Assembly: GCA_965247915.1 (NCBI GenBank) | Contig: OZ252048.1 | Span: 124,001-188,000, forward strand | Direction: 5' to 3' | Source: JAKZRT01 sp965247915 | GTDB lineage: Bacteria > Pseudomonadota > Alphaproteobacteria > Rhodobacterales > Rhodobacteraceae | DNA: 64,000 nucleotides | Shown here: one piece after another, positions 24,678 through 33,426 of the stretch | Layout of the letters: every line of letters starts with the position of its first letter | Numbering within the stretch: the first letter of the stretch is position 1 | The notes under the pieces: model-generated | Databases searched by the model: none | What the model was told of the DNA's origin: nothing | The model's input: the letters and a program-made list of their open reading frames with translations, nothing else | Program-made: the position numbers and the translations under genes

Positions 24678-26066
24678 TCAGCTCGGACCGATCAGTGTGC
24701 AATCCATGGCGCGGGCGGTGAGGCGGCGGCAGGCTAGGTCGGCGCTGTCGCGGGTCAGGCCGACAAAGTTGGCCTCGAACCCGCCGCCGCGCGGCACCAC
24801 TTTGCGCAGCGCCTGATCCAGCATGCCGATCTCGGCAAGTGCGGTCTGCAGCAACATGCGCTCGGCGCGGTCGCGGGTGGTGTAGCGGCCCAGATTTATG
24901 CCCCAGAAACGCTCGCCCGAGGTCGATACGCGCGACACCTCCAGCGCCCCGGTATCGGCGCTGGACAGGCGCGTGGCCTGCACCATTTGGCCCGGGCGCA
25001 GGCGCGGGCGTGTTATGCCGGCATCCGCCGCCAATGCAGCCAGCACGGCAGCATCGGCATCGGGGGCTGGTCCGGCGGCGCTGTCCAACGCCCCGGCAAT
25101 GCCGCTGGCCATGGCCAGCAATGTCACGCCAGAAGCGGTCGAACCCGGCCGCAGCCGTGGTCGTACCCCGTGCGAGGTCGCCAGTCGGGTGGCCGGCGCG
25201 GCGATGCCCCGGTAGGACGGGAGCGCTGGCCGGCTGACGGCCACCCGGGTCGGCGCGCGGCTGAACCCCATGTCCAACAGCTCGGCAACGCGGGCGTTGC
25301 GCGTGGCGGTTGACCGGCCGCCAAATACCGTGGCTATGATCCGTTCCCGCCCGCGTTTCGCTGATGCGACCAGATTGAACCCGGCGGCGCGGGTGTACCC
25401 GGTCTTGATCCCGTCCGCCCCGCGATAGGCGCTGAGAAACCGCCGGTTGGTGTTGGCAACTTCGCGAAGGCCGGTTTGCGTCGTCTTGCGCGAAAACAGG
25501 TTGTAATAATCGGTGTAGTCGAAAAACAGGTGCCGCCCGAGCGTTGTCATATCGCGCGCGGTTGACAGATGCCCGGCCTCGGTCAGGCCGTGGGCGTTCT
25601 TGAACGTCGTGCGCGACATGCCCAGGGCCTTGGCGGTGCGGTTCATACGGCGGGCAAACGCCGCCTCAGACCCTTCGATTGCCACACCAATGGCGGTTGC
25701 GGCATCGTTGGCCGATTTCACCGCCGCGGCGCGGATCAGATACCGCAGAGCAATTTTTTGCCCCGCCCGCAGACCAAGTTTGGACGGCGGCTCGGCCGCG
25801 GCCCGATGCGATATTGTCACCATGGTGTCGAGGGAAATCTCACCATGTTCTATGGCCTCAAAGGCCACATAAAGCGTCATCATCTTGGTCAGCGAGGCGG
25901 GGTGGAGTCGGGTATCGGCATTGCGCGAGTGCAAAACCTCGCCGGATCGCGCGTCGATTACCATAGCAGCGTAAGGCGCGGCATAAGCGGGTACCACACG
26001 CAGAATAAACGCCAAAAGAAGGGCGATAAGCCCGATCAGCGCTGGAAAACTCATACGAGCTGCCAT
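24678..26066 (-). CDS. D-alanyl-D-alanine carboxypeptidase (penicillin-binding protein) with SPOR domain
   Basis: A 462-residue peptidoglycan DD-carboxypeptidase of the S11 family, exported to the periplasm. A signal segment covers about residues 1-29. Active-site motifs are complete: SLTK (Ser58, Lys61), SAN (118-120) and KTG (221-223). The C-terminal part (about residues 385-462, FWGINLGRYTTRDRAERMLL) is a SPOR domain, which binds denuded peptidoglycan at the division septum; between lies an Ala/Pro-rich linker. The combination is common in Rhodobacterales. The gene faces rpoC, and the start at 26066 opens directly into the signal peptide. Confidence 0.94.
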   Translation of the reverse strand: MAARMSFPALIGLIALLLAFILRVVPAYAAPYAAMVIDARSGEVLHSRNADTRLHPASLTKMMTLYVAFEAIEHGEISLDTMVTISHRAAAEPPSKLGLRAGQKIALRYLIRAAAVKSANDAATAIGVAIEGSEAAFARRMNRTAKALGMSRTTFKNAHGLTEAGHLSTARDMTTLGRHLFFDYTDYYNLFSRKTTQTGLREVANTNRRFLSAYRGADGIKTGYTRAAGFNLVASAKRGRERIIATVFGGRSTATRNARVAELLDMGFSRAPTRVAVSRPALPSYRGIAAPATRLATSHGVRPRLRPGSTASGVTLLAMASGIAGALDSAAGPAPDADAAVLAALAADAGITRPRLRPGQMVQATRLSSADTGALEVSRVSTSGERFWGINLGRYTTRDRAERMLLQTALAEIGMLDQALRKVVPRGGGFEANFVGLTRDSADLACRRLTARAMDCTLIGPS

Positions 26067-26225
26067 GCCGCCTGCCTTTGCTGCCTCTGTGCCGCGCCCA
26101 TTTCGCTCGGGACGGCTTATTGTTGTGCGTAGGGTTGTAGCCGCAAAATCTCCAAGCGCAAACAGCTTTATTCATTGAATTTTTCAGGAGCAGTCAATAT
26201 GTAGCGTGGAGTCGCCGCGCATACG

Positions 26226-26933
26226 CTATATCTGGGAAATCTCACCCAACAGTTGCGGTAAATCCGCCAAATTCGAAAGTTTTCGGAACCGCGCGTGGCC
26301 CACAGGCGGATCGGCCCTCTCGTAGCCCCAGGTCAATTCGTGCGGCACATGCACCCCCCATGATCCGGCTTGTAACGCCGGAATAATATCTGATTTCAAC
26401 GAGTTGCCGACCATGACCGCAGAGCCTGGACCGTTGCCGTGGCGGGCAAATGCGTCAAGATAGGTTTTTGGGGTTTTGTCCGAGACAATTTCAACCGCGT
26501 CGAAATATTTGCCAAGGCCCGATTGGGCCAGTTTTTGTTCCTGGTCCAAAAGATCGCCTTTCGTAATCAGGACCAGTTGAAAAGCGCCTTTCAGCGCGAT
26601 CACGGTTTTTTCCGCCCCCGGCAAAAGATCGATAGGGTGGCCCAGCATCTCGCGGCCCACGCCGATCAGTTCGGCGATGACCGTGGCGGGAACATCGCCG
26701 TTGGTGACCTCGATCGCGGTTTCGATCATCGAGAGAACAAATCCCTTTATCCCGAACCCATAATGCCCCAGGTTCCGCACTTCGGCCTCGGCCAGGCGTT
26801 CGGCCAGTTGGTCGGCGTCTGCGTAGTCGCGCAAAAGGCGCGCGAATCGCTCCTGCGTCAGGCGAAAAAAGCTCTCGTTGTGCCAAAGCGTGTCGTCCGC
26901 ATCAAAGCCGATTGTGGTTATATTTCCGGTCAT
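26226..26933 (-). CDS. HAD-family hydrolase
   Basis: A 235-residue cytoplasmic haloacid-dehalogenase-superfamily phosphatase. Motif I is FDADDTLW (Asp10 nucleophile, Asp12), motif II is VLITKGD (Thr), the motif III Lys lies before TYLDAF, and motif IV is MVGNSLKSDI. An alpha-helical cap follows motif I (about residues 20-100). The substrate is unknown. It is divergent from clpS with about 120 bases between them. Confidence 0.88.
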   Translation of the reverse strand: MTGNITTIGFDADDTLWHNESFFRLTQERFARLLRDYADADQLAERLAEAEVRNLGHYGFGIKGFVLSMIETAIEVTNGDVPATVIAELIGVGREMLGHPIDLLPGAEKTVIALKGAFQLVLITKGDLLDQEQKLAQSGLGKYFDAVEIVSDKTPKTYLDAFARHGNGPGSAVMVGNSLKSDIIPALQAGSWGVHVPHELTWGYERADPPVGHARFRKLSNLADLPQLLGEISQI

Positions 26934-27057
26934 TCGGCGAATCCAGCAACATCCGAGGGGTTCAGGGACTTTTCCTGAGGCTTTAAGGGGTTATATTGAC
27001 AGGTCAGTCTAACCACGAGCACGGACAACGCAATTGTCGAACCATCAGTTCATCAGG

Positions 27058-27378
27058 ATGCAAGACGATGATGACCCAGGCGGTCCCGACACCGGGACGC
27101 TGACCAAGACCCGTACCCGCACCGAACGGCCGCCGCTTTACAGGGTGATGCTTCTGAACGACGATTATACGCCGATGGAATTTGTGGTGCATATTCTGGA
27201 GCGTTTTTTCGGCATGACCCACGCCCAGTCGTTCGAGCTGATGCTGACAGTCCATAAAAAAGGGCTGGCGGTGGTGGGGGTGTTTTCATTCGAGGTGGCC
27301 GAAACCAAGGTCACGCAGGTGATGGACTTCGCGCGGCGTCATCAGCATCCGCTGCAATGCACCATGGAAAAGGAATAG
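27058..27378 (+). CDS. clpS: ATP-dependent Clp protease adaptor ClpS
   Basis: A 106-residue adaptor that delivers N-end-rule substrates to ClpAP. The disordered acidic N-terminus MQDDDDPGG is followed by the core LYRVMLLNDDYTPMEFVVHI (the Asn-Asp pair and Met that form the N-degron pocket), then VHKKGLAVVGVF and ARRHQHPLQCTMEKE. ATG at 27058 is chosen because homologues begin MQD; the frame could also start with TTG at 27034. clpA, often adjacent, is not present; an RsmC-like gene follows after 22 bases. Confidence 0.95.
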   Translation: MQDDDDPGGPDTGTLTKTRTRTERPPLYRVMLLNDDYTPMEFVVHILERFFGMTHAQSFELMLTVHKKGLAVVGVFSFEVAETKVTQVMDFARRHQHPLQCTMEKE

Positions 27379-27400
27379 GGGCGCCAGGCCCCCGCATCCC

Positions 27401-28387
27401 ATGGCGACCAGCCGATTTTCCCGGGCGCTCAGCGACGGCGCGATTGACCTGCCCGCCGCGGGCGACATTCTGGTGCTGGGCCCGCCGGCCGATTTTGATC
27501 TTTCCGGGCTCGATCCGGCGCGGCTGCGCATCCAGCAGGGGTTTCGGCCCGATCACGATGCTTGGCAGGCGCGGGGAATTGCGGTTTCGGTTGACCCGGT
27601 CCCGGCGCAGGCGGCCATCATCTGCCTGCCGCGGTCGCGCAGCGCGGCCCTGGCGCGGATCGTGGCGGCGCTGGACGCGGTACCGGCAGGCGCGCCGGTG
27701 GTCGTCGACGGGCAAAAGGATCAGGGCGTTGACGGGATATTGAAACGCTTGCGGGGCCGCTTTGCAGTGTCGCAGCCGTTCTCGAAGGCGCACGGCAAGG
27801 TCTTCCAGATCGAGGCAGCACCACCACCTAATGCCTGGCGCGCGCGGGCACTAGTAACCGCCGAGGGATTTCAAACCGCGCCGGGTGCCTTTTCCGCCGA
27901 TGGGGTCGATCCGGGATCGAAGGCGCTGGCCGATGCGTTGCCAAAGTCGCTGAGCGGGCGGGTCGCCGATCTGGGGGCCGGATGGGGGTACCTTGCAGCG
28001 CGCGCTCTGACGTGCCCTGACATTACCCGGATAGAATTGATTGAGGCCGAACATGCTGCAATCGAGGCGGCGCGGGTCAATGTCACCGACCCCCGCGCGC
28101 ACGTCATCTGGGCCGATGCCACCACATTCGCCCCCGATGCGCCCTATGATGCGGTGCTCTGCAATCCGCCTTTTCATGAGACCCGCCGCGCCGACCCGAG
28201 CCTGGGGCGCCGGTTCATTGGTGCCGCGGCGGCGATGCTGACGCCGCGCGGGGTGCTGTGGCTGGTGGCCAACCGGCATCTGCCATATGAGGCAGCACTT
28301 GCGGATGGGTTTCGCGATGTCACCGAGTTGCCCGGTCCGCCAGCCTTCAAGCTTTACCGGGCGGCGCGGCCTCGCCGCCGCCGCTGA
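27401..28387 (+). CDS. RsmC-like class I SAM-dependent rRNA (guanine-N2) methyltransferase
   Basis: A 328-residue protein with a degenerate N-terminal methyltransferase-like domain (about 1-160) and a catalytic C-terminal domain. The SAM-binding motif VADLGAGWGYLA is at about residue 188, and the NPPF motif (in VLCNPPFHETRRAD) binds the exocyclic amine. This two-domain plan is that of RsmC, which methylates G1207 of 16S rRNA in E. coli; the exact target here is inferred. The C-terminus ends in a basic RPRRRR tail. It is transcribed with clpS. Confidence 0.88.
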   Translation: MATSRFSRALSDGAIDLPAAGDILVLGPPADFDLSGLDPARLRIQQGFRPDHDAWQARGIAVSVDPVPAQAAIICLPRSRSAALARIVAALDAVPAGAPVVVDGQKDQGVDGILKRLRGRFAVSQPFSKAHGKVFQIEAAPPPNAWRARALVTAEGFQTAPGAFSADGVDPGSKALADALPKSLSGRVADLGAGWGYLAARALTCPDITRIELIEAEHAAIEAARVNVTDPRAHVIWADATTFAPDAPYDAVLCNPPFHETRRADPSLGRRFIGAAAAMLTPRGVLWLVANRHLPYEAALADGFRDVTELPGPPAFKLYRAARPRRRR

Positions 28388-28431
28388 ATTCGGCTAACCT
28401 CGGCCGGCCACTCAACAACGGATCGCTGCCC

Positions 28432-29247
28432 ATGTCCTTTTCAATATCCGGCAAGACCGCCATCGTGACCGGGGCCGCCAACGGCGTCGGGCTGGCGATT
28501 GCGCGTCACTTTGCGGACGTGGGCGCCAACGTCATGTTCGCCGATATGGACGAGGATCGGCTGGCCGAAGAAGTGGGCAAGGGCGATGACCAGGACGGCA
28601 GCACCCGGTATTTTGCCGGTGACCTGCGCGAACGGCTGACGCTGGCCAATTTGCTGTCGGCGACCATCGACGCCTTCGAGCGCGTTGACATCCTGGTCAA
28701 TGCCAGCCGCCAGGTGCTGACCAGCGACCCGCTGGACGCCGACGACAAGTCGATCGACGTGATGCTCAGCCAGAACCTGTTGGCGTCGCTGCGGCTCAGC
28801 CAGTTGGTGGCGCGGCGGATGATCAAACAGGCTGAGAAAGATGGCAACACCGGCGAGGGGTCGGCTGGCGCGATCGTCAATCTGTCCTCGATCGCCGCTG
28901 AACGCACCCACCCGGCGCTGATGGCGTTCTCGGTCAGCGCGGCGGCGCTCAACCAGATGACGCGGTCGCTGGCGGTGTCGCTGTCGGGGCACCGCATCCG
29001 CGTCAACGCGGTCGCCATCGGGTCGGTGATGAGCGCCAGCCTGAAGGATCAGCTCAAAGAACGGGGGGCCGGTTTGCGCGACGAAATACTGGATCATACG
29101 CCCCTGGGACGGATCGCCAGCCCCGGCGAAGTGGCCGAGGCGGCGCAGTTCCTGGCCTCGGAAAGTGCAGGGTTCATCACCGGTCAGATCGTGACCTTGG
29201 ACGGTGGCCGGACGCTGATCGACGCGGTCGCCGACGGCGCGCATTGA
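28432..29247 (+). CDS. SDR-fold protein lacking the catalytic Tyr and Lys
   Basis: A 271-residue Rossmann-fold protein of the short-chain dehydrogenase/reductase superfamily. The dinucleotide motif TGAANGVG (13-20), the Ser of NLSSIA (152-153), RIRVNAVAIG and the C-terminal GFITGQIVTLDGG are clear. The usual NNAG motif reads VNASR (89-93), and the catalytic YxxxK is FSVSA (Phe166, Ala170). Normal SDR oxidoreduction is therefore unlikely; it may bind cofactor or act as a structural partner. It follows the RsmC-like gene after 44 bases. Confidence 0.9.
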   Translation: MSFSISGKTAIVTGAANGVGLAIARHFADVGANVMFADMDEDRLAEEVGKGDDQDGSTRYFAGDLRERLTLANLLSATIDAFERVDILVNASRQVLTSDPLDADDKSIDVMLSQNLLASLRLSQLVARRMIKQAEKDGNTGEGSAGAIVNLSSIAAERTHPALMAFSVSAAALNQMTRSLAVSLSGHRIRVNAVAIGSVMSASLKDQLKERGAGLRDEILDHTPLGRIASPGEVAEAAQFLASESAGFITGQIVTLDGGRTLIDAVADGAH

Positions 29248-29274
29248 AAAACCGCGTTTTTCAGTAATATCATC

Positions 29275-29342
29275 TTTCCATCAATACTCCGGGGGGTCCC
29301 GGGGGGCAGCGCCCCCGGTCGCGGCGCCGCGTTCCGCGGCGC
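29275..29342. repeat. Dispersed intergenic repeat with two GC-rich hairpins
   Basis: TTTCCATCAATACTCCGGGG (29275-29294) is almost identical to 33337-33356. It leads into a hairpin CCGGGGG...CCCCCGG (29299-29318) and a second, GCGCCGCG-TTC-CGCGGCGC (29324-29342). It sits between convergent genes, where the hairpins may serve as a two-way transcription barrier. Confidence 0.65.
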
Positions 29343-29373
29343 AATACCCCGCATCGTGAATTGGCCCGCCGCG

Positions 29374-29739
29374 TCAGCCGTCCAAGCCATTGCACGCGGC
29401 CATGGCCTCGGCGGCCTCGGCTTGAAGATCGATCCGGCGCGCGTGCAGGTTTTCCAACTTGCGCGCTTCGGCCGCCGGGTCGATGGCCACCGGTTTCGGC
29501 GGGATGTCAGACTGGCCGCCCACACAGATACGGGCCGTCGTTCCCGAACAAAATTCCACACCAACCGAACTGATGCCGCGCTGTTCCAGCGCATAGCCGC
29601 GTCTTATATTGGCGTCGGTCTCGGCGATCAACGCGTCAATGTCGGTCAGGTCCGGCTGCGCGCGCGCTAGGCACCGTTCGTGCGGCGTGGCGCAGGCGGT
29701 CAGGCACAGGACTGCGGCAATAAGCGTGGCTCGGGTCAT
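29374..29739 (-). CDS. Small lipoprotein of unknown function
   Basis: A 121-residue protein with a short signal ending in CLTACATP, a lipobox, so it is probably a lipid-anchored periplasmic protein. The mature part has an Asp/Ala-rich helix (TDIDALIAETDANIRRGYAL), a Cys pair region FCSGTTARICVGG and a C-terminal helix ending in NGLDG. The Cys residues could form a disulfide. I do not recognise a family. The start at 29739 was chosen because it opens directly into the signal. It is divergent from hemF. Confidence 0.75.
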   Translation of the reverse strand: MTRATLIAAVLCLTACATPHERCLARAQPDLTDIDALIAETDANIRRGYALEQRGISSVGVEFCSGTTARICVGGQSDIPPKPVAIDPAAEARKLENLHARRIDLQAEAAEAMAACNGLDG

Positions 29740-29850
29740 CCGGAATAAACTCACCTTGAGGTCATGCCCATGGTACTGCACTTGCGGACTTGCTCAAAAT
29801 CTTGACGGCGCAAACGCGCCGATGGTCCGGACCGGAGCACGCTGACCGCT

Positions 29851-30729
29851 ATGAACGACGCCATGCACGACGAAAAATCCCGCGCCTCGGCCTGGTTTCG
29901 CGAGCTTAGCGACCGCATTTGCGCCGCTTTCGAGGCGCTGGAAGAGCGCCAGACCTCCGGCCCTTTCGCAGACCGGCCCGCCGGACGTTTTGAGGTCGCC
30001 GAGACCAGGCGTGATGGCGGTGGCGGCGGCGTCATGTCGGTGCTGCGCGGGGGCCGGGTTTTCGAGAAGGTGGGCGTCAATGTCTCGACCGTGCATGGCA
30101 CGCTCAGCCGCCGCGCCCAGGCGGCGATGGCGGCGCGCAAGGACGTGGCCCCGATTGCGGGTGATCCCAGGTTCTGGGCCTCGGGCATCTCGCTGGTGGC
30201 CCATATGCAAAACCCGCACGCACCGGCGGTGCACATGAACACCCGCATGTTCTGGACCCCGGCGGCCTGGTGGTTCGGCGGCGGGGCCGATCTGAACCCC
30301 TGCATCGAATATCCGCACGACACCGCCGCCTTTCACGCCGCGTTGCGAACCGCCTGCGACGCGCACGACCCCGGCTATTACGACCGGTTCAAAGCCTGGG
30401 CGGACGAGTATTTCTTCATCCCGCACCGGGGCCGGGCGCGCGGCGTCGGGGGGATTTTTTTTGACGACCTCAACACCGGCGACTGGGCGGCGGATTTTGC
30501 CTTTACCCAAGCCGTTGGATCGGCGCTTTTGCCGGCGTTCCTGCCCGTGGTCGACTCTCGGCGCGACATGGCTTGGACTGACGCCGACAAAGACGCCCAA
30601 TTGGTGCACCGCGGGCTCTATGCCGAATACAATCTGGTCTATGACCGGGGTACGAAATTCGGCCTGGAATCCGGGCACGACGCCGACGCCGTGCTGATGA
30701 GCCTGCCGCCCATGGCCAAGTGGGTCTGA
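29851..30729 (+). CDS. hemF: Oxygen-dependent coproporphyrinogen III oxidase
   Basis: A 292-residue aerobic HemF that decarboxylates coproporphyrinogen III to protoporphyrinogen IX using oxygen. Family motifs run through the protein: GGGGVMSVLRGGRVFEKVGVN, AVHMNTRMFWTPAAWWFGGG, and GVGGIFFDDL followed by YNLVYDRGTKFGLESG. The length is typical. It belongs to a haem cluster with hemE and hemC just downstream, although strand changes mean they are not one operon. I looked for an FNR-type box upstream and found none convincing. Confidence 0.97.
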   Translation: MNDAMHDEKSRASAWFRELSDRICAAFEALEERQTSGPFADRPAGRFEVAETRRDGGGGGVMSVLRGGRVFEKVGVNVSTVHGTLSRRAQAAMAARKDVAPIAGDPRFWASGISLVAHMQNPHAPAVHMNTRMFWTPAAWWFGGGADLNPCIEYPHDTAAFHAALRTACDAHDPGYYDRFKAWADEYFFIPHRGRARGVGGIFFDDLNTGDWAADFAFTQAVGSALLPAFLPVVDSRRDMAWTDADKDAQLVHRGLYAEYNLVYDRGTKFGLESGHDADAVLMSLPPMAKWV

Positions 30730-30767
30730 CTGAAGCGGATTGCACCTAATGCGCATCACCCTCCGTC

Positions 30768-30824
30768 CCGGGCTTGACCCGGAACCTCTTGCACCACAAG
30801 CGAGGCCCCGGATCAGGTCCGGGG
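30768..30824. repeat. REP-like pair of palindromes
   Basis: CCGGG-CTTGA-CCCGG (30768-30782) is followed 23 bases later by CCCCGGA-TCAGG-TCCGGGG (30806-30824). The second is identical to 15799-15817. Paired palindromes built on gcTTGACcc and GATCAGGTC cores are a common intergenic repeat in alphaproteobacteria. It lies just after the hemF stop. Confidence 0.75.
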
Positions 30825-30859
30825 CGCGCATGGCGCAGTTAAAACGCAAGCCGCTTATC

Positions 30860-31105
30860 TTATGATTTTCCCGGCCATTCTGCGAAGAATGCGCCACAGA
30901 CCGCCACGCCATTTATGGCCTTAGTGGCGGTGGTCGGATCGTCAATGGCTTGGTCCACGAGGGACCGTTCTAATGTAGGATCGGCCACCGTCTTTGCCGT
31001 GAGGCCTGAACGGATACGCAGCAGCGCGGTCAGCCACCCGGCGGTGCCGCCGCCGACAATGGTCATCTCTTCGATCGGTTGTCCCGTCTGGCCCCCCCGA
31101 GGCTC
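30860..31105 (-). pseudogene. Fragment resembling the N-terminus of a tryptophan-halogenase-type flavoprotein
   Basis: The minus strand reads QPIEEMTIVGGGTAGWLTAL, the characteristic FAD-binding start (GxGxxG then GWLTA) of tryptophan 7-halogenase-like flavoproteins. After about 25 residues the similarity stops and the frame ends at 30860, far short of the 450-550 residues expected. It is probably a deletion remnant. No other part of such a gene was seen between hemF and hemE. The 408-base gap otherwise holds only the REP pair. Confidence 0.4.
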
Positions 31106-31137
31106 TAAACCATGCCGGATTGCTGGGCCACGCGGCG

Positions 31138-32172
31138 TCAGGGATTTACCGCGCGCACCGTGTCGATCATCAATTGCACATGCTCGGGGTCGGCGTCGGG
31201 GGTGATGCCGTGGCCCAGGTTGAATATATGCGGACCGCCAGAGAATGCCTGGACGATGGCGCGGGTTTCATCGACCAAAGCCTGTCCGCCGCTGACCAAG
31301 TGGCGCGGGTCCAGATTGCCCTGCACGCAGGTATCGCATTGGACGGCCTCTGCGGCCCAACCAGCATCGACCGAATTATCCAGCGCCGCGCAATCGGCCC
31401 CGGTTGCGCGCGCAAAACCGGCATAGCGCGCACCCGCTTCGCGCGGGAAGGCAATGACCGGGGTGTCGGGGTGACGTGCTTTCAGCGCCGCGATGATCCG
31501 GCGGGCGGGTGCAATCGCGAAATCATCAAAATCGGCAGCCTTCAACGACCCGGCCCAGCTGTCGAAGAGCTTGACCACCTCGGCGCCGGCGTCGATCTGG
31601 GCCGCAAGATACTCAACGGTGGCTTGCGTGATACGGTCGATAAGCGCCTGAAAAACCGGACGGTTTTCGGCCTTCAGCGCATGCGCTGGCCCCTGGTCGG
31701 CGGTGCCGCGACCGGCGATCATATAGGTGGCCACGGTCCAGGGCGCGCCGGCAAAGCCGATCAGCGTGGTCGCCCGGGGCAGGTCGCGGGCCACTATGCG
31801 CAGCGTCTCGTAGATCGGGGCCAGCGTGTCGTGGATGGCACCCGCGCCGCGCAGCGCCTCGACCCCGGCCTGATCAGCGACCCGCGACAGGCGCGGGCCT
31901 TCGCCGGCCTCGAACCACAGCTCGGCCCCCAGGGCCTGGGGCACCAGCAGGATATCGGCAAACAGGATCGCCGCATCGAACCCGAAGCGGCGGACCGGTT
32001 GCAGCGTGACCTGCGCCGCCAGCTCGGGGGTATAGCACAGCGTGAGAAAATCGCCTGCCTTGGCCCGCGTTGCGCGATATTCGGGCAGGTAGCGCCCGGC
32101 CTGGCGCATCATCCAGACCGGCGGTGTTGTCAGGCGCTCGCCGCCCAGGGCGCGCAGTATCGTCTTGGTCAT
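31138..32172 (-). CDS. hemE: Uroporphyrinogen decarboxylase
   Basis: A 344-residue HemE that converts uroporphyrinogen III to coproporphyrinogen III. The N-terminal signature PPVWMMRQAGRYLPEYR carries the substrate-binding Arg and Gln, followed by the active-site Asp in ILFADILLVP. GFAGAPWTVATYMI and HIFNLGHGITPDADPEHV are also diagnostic. Start M(TKTILRAL) at 32172 has AAGGGG upstream; the longer in-frame reading has no homology support. It is divergent from hemC, with 121 bases between the starts, which suggests a shared control region. Confidence 0.97.
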   Translation of the reverse strand: MTKTILRALGGERLTTPPVWMMRQAGRYLPEYRATRAKAGDFLTLCYTPELAAQVTLQPVRRFGFDAAILFADILLVPQALGAELWFEAGEGPRLSRVADQAGVEALRGAGAIHDTLAPIYETLRIVARDLPRATTLIGFAGAPWTVATYMIAGRGTADQGPAHALKAENRPVFQALIDRITQATVEYLAAQIDAGAEVVKLFDSWAGSLKAADFDDFAIAPARRIIAALKARHPDTPVIAFPREAGARYAGFARATGADCAALDNSVDAGWAAEAVQCDTCVQGNLDPRHLVSGGQALVDETRAIVQAFSGGPHIFNLGHGITPDADPEHVQLMIDTVRAVNP

Positions 32173-32293
32173 TCCGTGCCCCTTGCGCTTTGGCCCGGTG
32201 GTCCCAATCCTGATAGGGGAAGTCAAGGTGCGCGCCCTGCCGCCACCTTGCCGCCACCTTGCTGCCCGTGGCGCTGGCGTCTAAAGAAAACCC

Positions 32294-33235
32294 ATGACGC
32301 CCAGGCTTCCCACATCCGATGCGCCGCTCATGATCGGCACCCGCGGATCGCCGCTGGCGCTGGCCCAGGCGCACGAGACACGCGACCGGTTGAGCGCGGC
32401 CTGGGGGGTGGCAGCGGATGCCTTTCAGGTGGTGGCAATCAAGACCACCGGCGACCGGGTCCAGAACCGCCCGCTGTCCGAGATCGGCGGCAAGGGGCTA
32501 TTCACCCGCGAGATCGAAGCGGCGCTGATCGACGGCTCGATCGACATCGCCGTGCATTCGATGAAGGACATGCCGGTGTTGTTGCCCAACGGGCTCGCTC
32601 TGGACACTTATCTAGCGCGCGAAGATGTGCGCGATGCGTTTATCTCGCCCCGGTTTTCGGCGCTGGCCGATCTGCCGCAAGGTGCCCGCGTCGGCACCTC
32701 GAGCCTGCGCCGGCGCGCCCAGATTCTGGCGCGGCGGCCGGACCTTGAGGTGATCGACTTTCGCGGCAACGTGGCGACACGGCTGCGCAAACTCGGCGAC
32801 GGGGTGGCGCAGGCGACATTTTTGGCGATGGCGGGGCTGAACCGGCTGGGGCTCGGCGATGTTCCCGCCACGCCGATCGATACCGGCGACATGCTGCCGG
32901 CCGTGGCCCAAGGGGCCATTGGCGTAGAGCGGCGCGCGGGCGACACCAGCGCCGCTGATTTGCTGGCGGCCATTCACCACCCCGACACCGGCCTGCGGCT
33001 GGCGGCGGAACGCGCGTATCTGGTTGAACTTGAGGGCTCCTGCCAAACCCCGATTGCCGGGCTTGCGGTGCTCGACGGCGGGCATTTGACGATCAGCGGC
33101 GAAATTCTCCGCCCCGACGGCAGCGCGGTTTTTGCCGCGCAGGCGAGCGGCGCGCTCACCGATGGTCCCGACCTGGGTCGCGAACTTGCCCGGGCTCTGC
33201 TGGCCAAGGCCGGACCGGACTTCCTGACGCCATAG
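32294..33235 (+). CDS. hemC: Hydroxymethylbilane synthase (porphobilinogen deaminase)
   Basis: A 313-residue HemC that joins four porphobilinogens into hydroxymethylbilane. The substrate-site motif DGSIDIAVHSMKDMP holds the catalytic Asp84, the Arg-rich GTSSLRRRAQI binds the growing chain, and Cys250 in LEGSCQTPIAG carries the dipyrromethane cofactor. All are intact. It is divergent from hemE. No hemD or hemX follows; instead a repeat-rich gap and an unrelated oxidase gene are downstream. Confidence 0.97.
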   Translation: MTPRLPTSDAPLMIGTRGSPLALAQAHETRDRLSAAWGVAADAFQVVAIKTTGDRVQNRPLSEIGGKGLFTREIEAALIDGSIDIAVHSMKDMPVLLPNGLALDTYLAREDVRDAFISPRFSALADLPQGARVGTSSLRRRAQILARRPDLEVIDFRGNVATRLRKLGDGVAQATFLAMAGLNRLGLGDVPATPIDTGDMLPAVAQGAIGVERRAGDTSAADLLAAIHHPDTGLRLAAERAYLVELEGSCQTPIAGLAVLDGGHLTISGEILRPDGSAVFAAQASGALTDGPDLGRELARALLAKAGPDFLTP

Positions 33236-33289
33236 GCCGCGACCGCACCTCCGGTGCCCCCCCAAGAAAAACGCGCGCCTACGGCAGTC

Positions 33290-33400
33290 GTGGCCTCCGG
33301 CGGGGATATTGGCACCAAGAAGAAGCCAGAATCACATTTCCATCAATATTCCGGGGAGCGCGAGGGGCTGGCCCCTCGCCCCTGGGCGACGCCAAAGGCG
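33290..33400. repeat. Dispersed Rhodobacterales-type intergenic repeat
   Basis: GCCTCCGGCGGGGATATTGG (33291-33310), followed by CACCAAGAAGAAGCCAG, resembles a sequence often found between genes in Rhodobacterales. TTTCCATCAATATTCCGGGG (33337-33356) matches 29275-29294, and GAGGGGCTGGCCCCTCG forms a hairpin. It lies between the convergent hemC and FAD-oxidase genes. The family statement is from memory. Confidence 0.55.
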
Positions 33401-33426
33401 GCGCAACTATGCGCGGCCGCTCTGCC

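Noticed and set aside
26997..27030. TTGACA upstream of clpS as a -35 box
   Set aside because: No acceptable -10 hexamer lies 16-18 bases downstream.
29740..29850. Possible FNR/FnrL box upstream of hemF (TTGCGGACTTGCTCAA)
   Set aside because: The half-sites are spaced 6 rather than 4 bases apart and only one half is close to TTGAT, so it does not fit the consensus.
31120..32748. 542-codon plus-strand frame covering hemE
   Set aside because: Shadow of hemE and of the start of hemC; it lacks any family motif and runs antisense to a perfect HemE.
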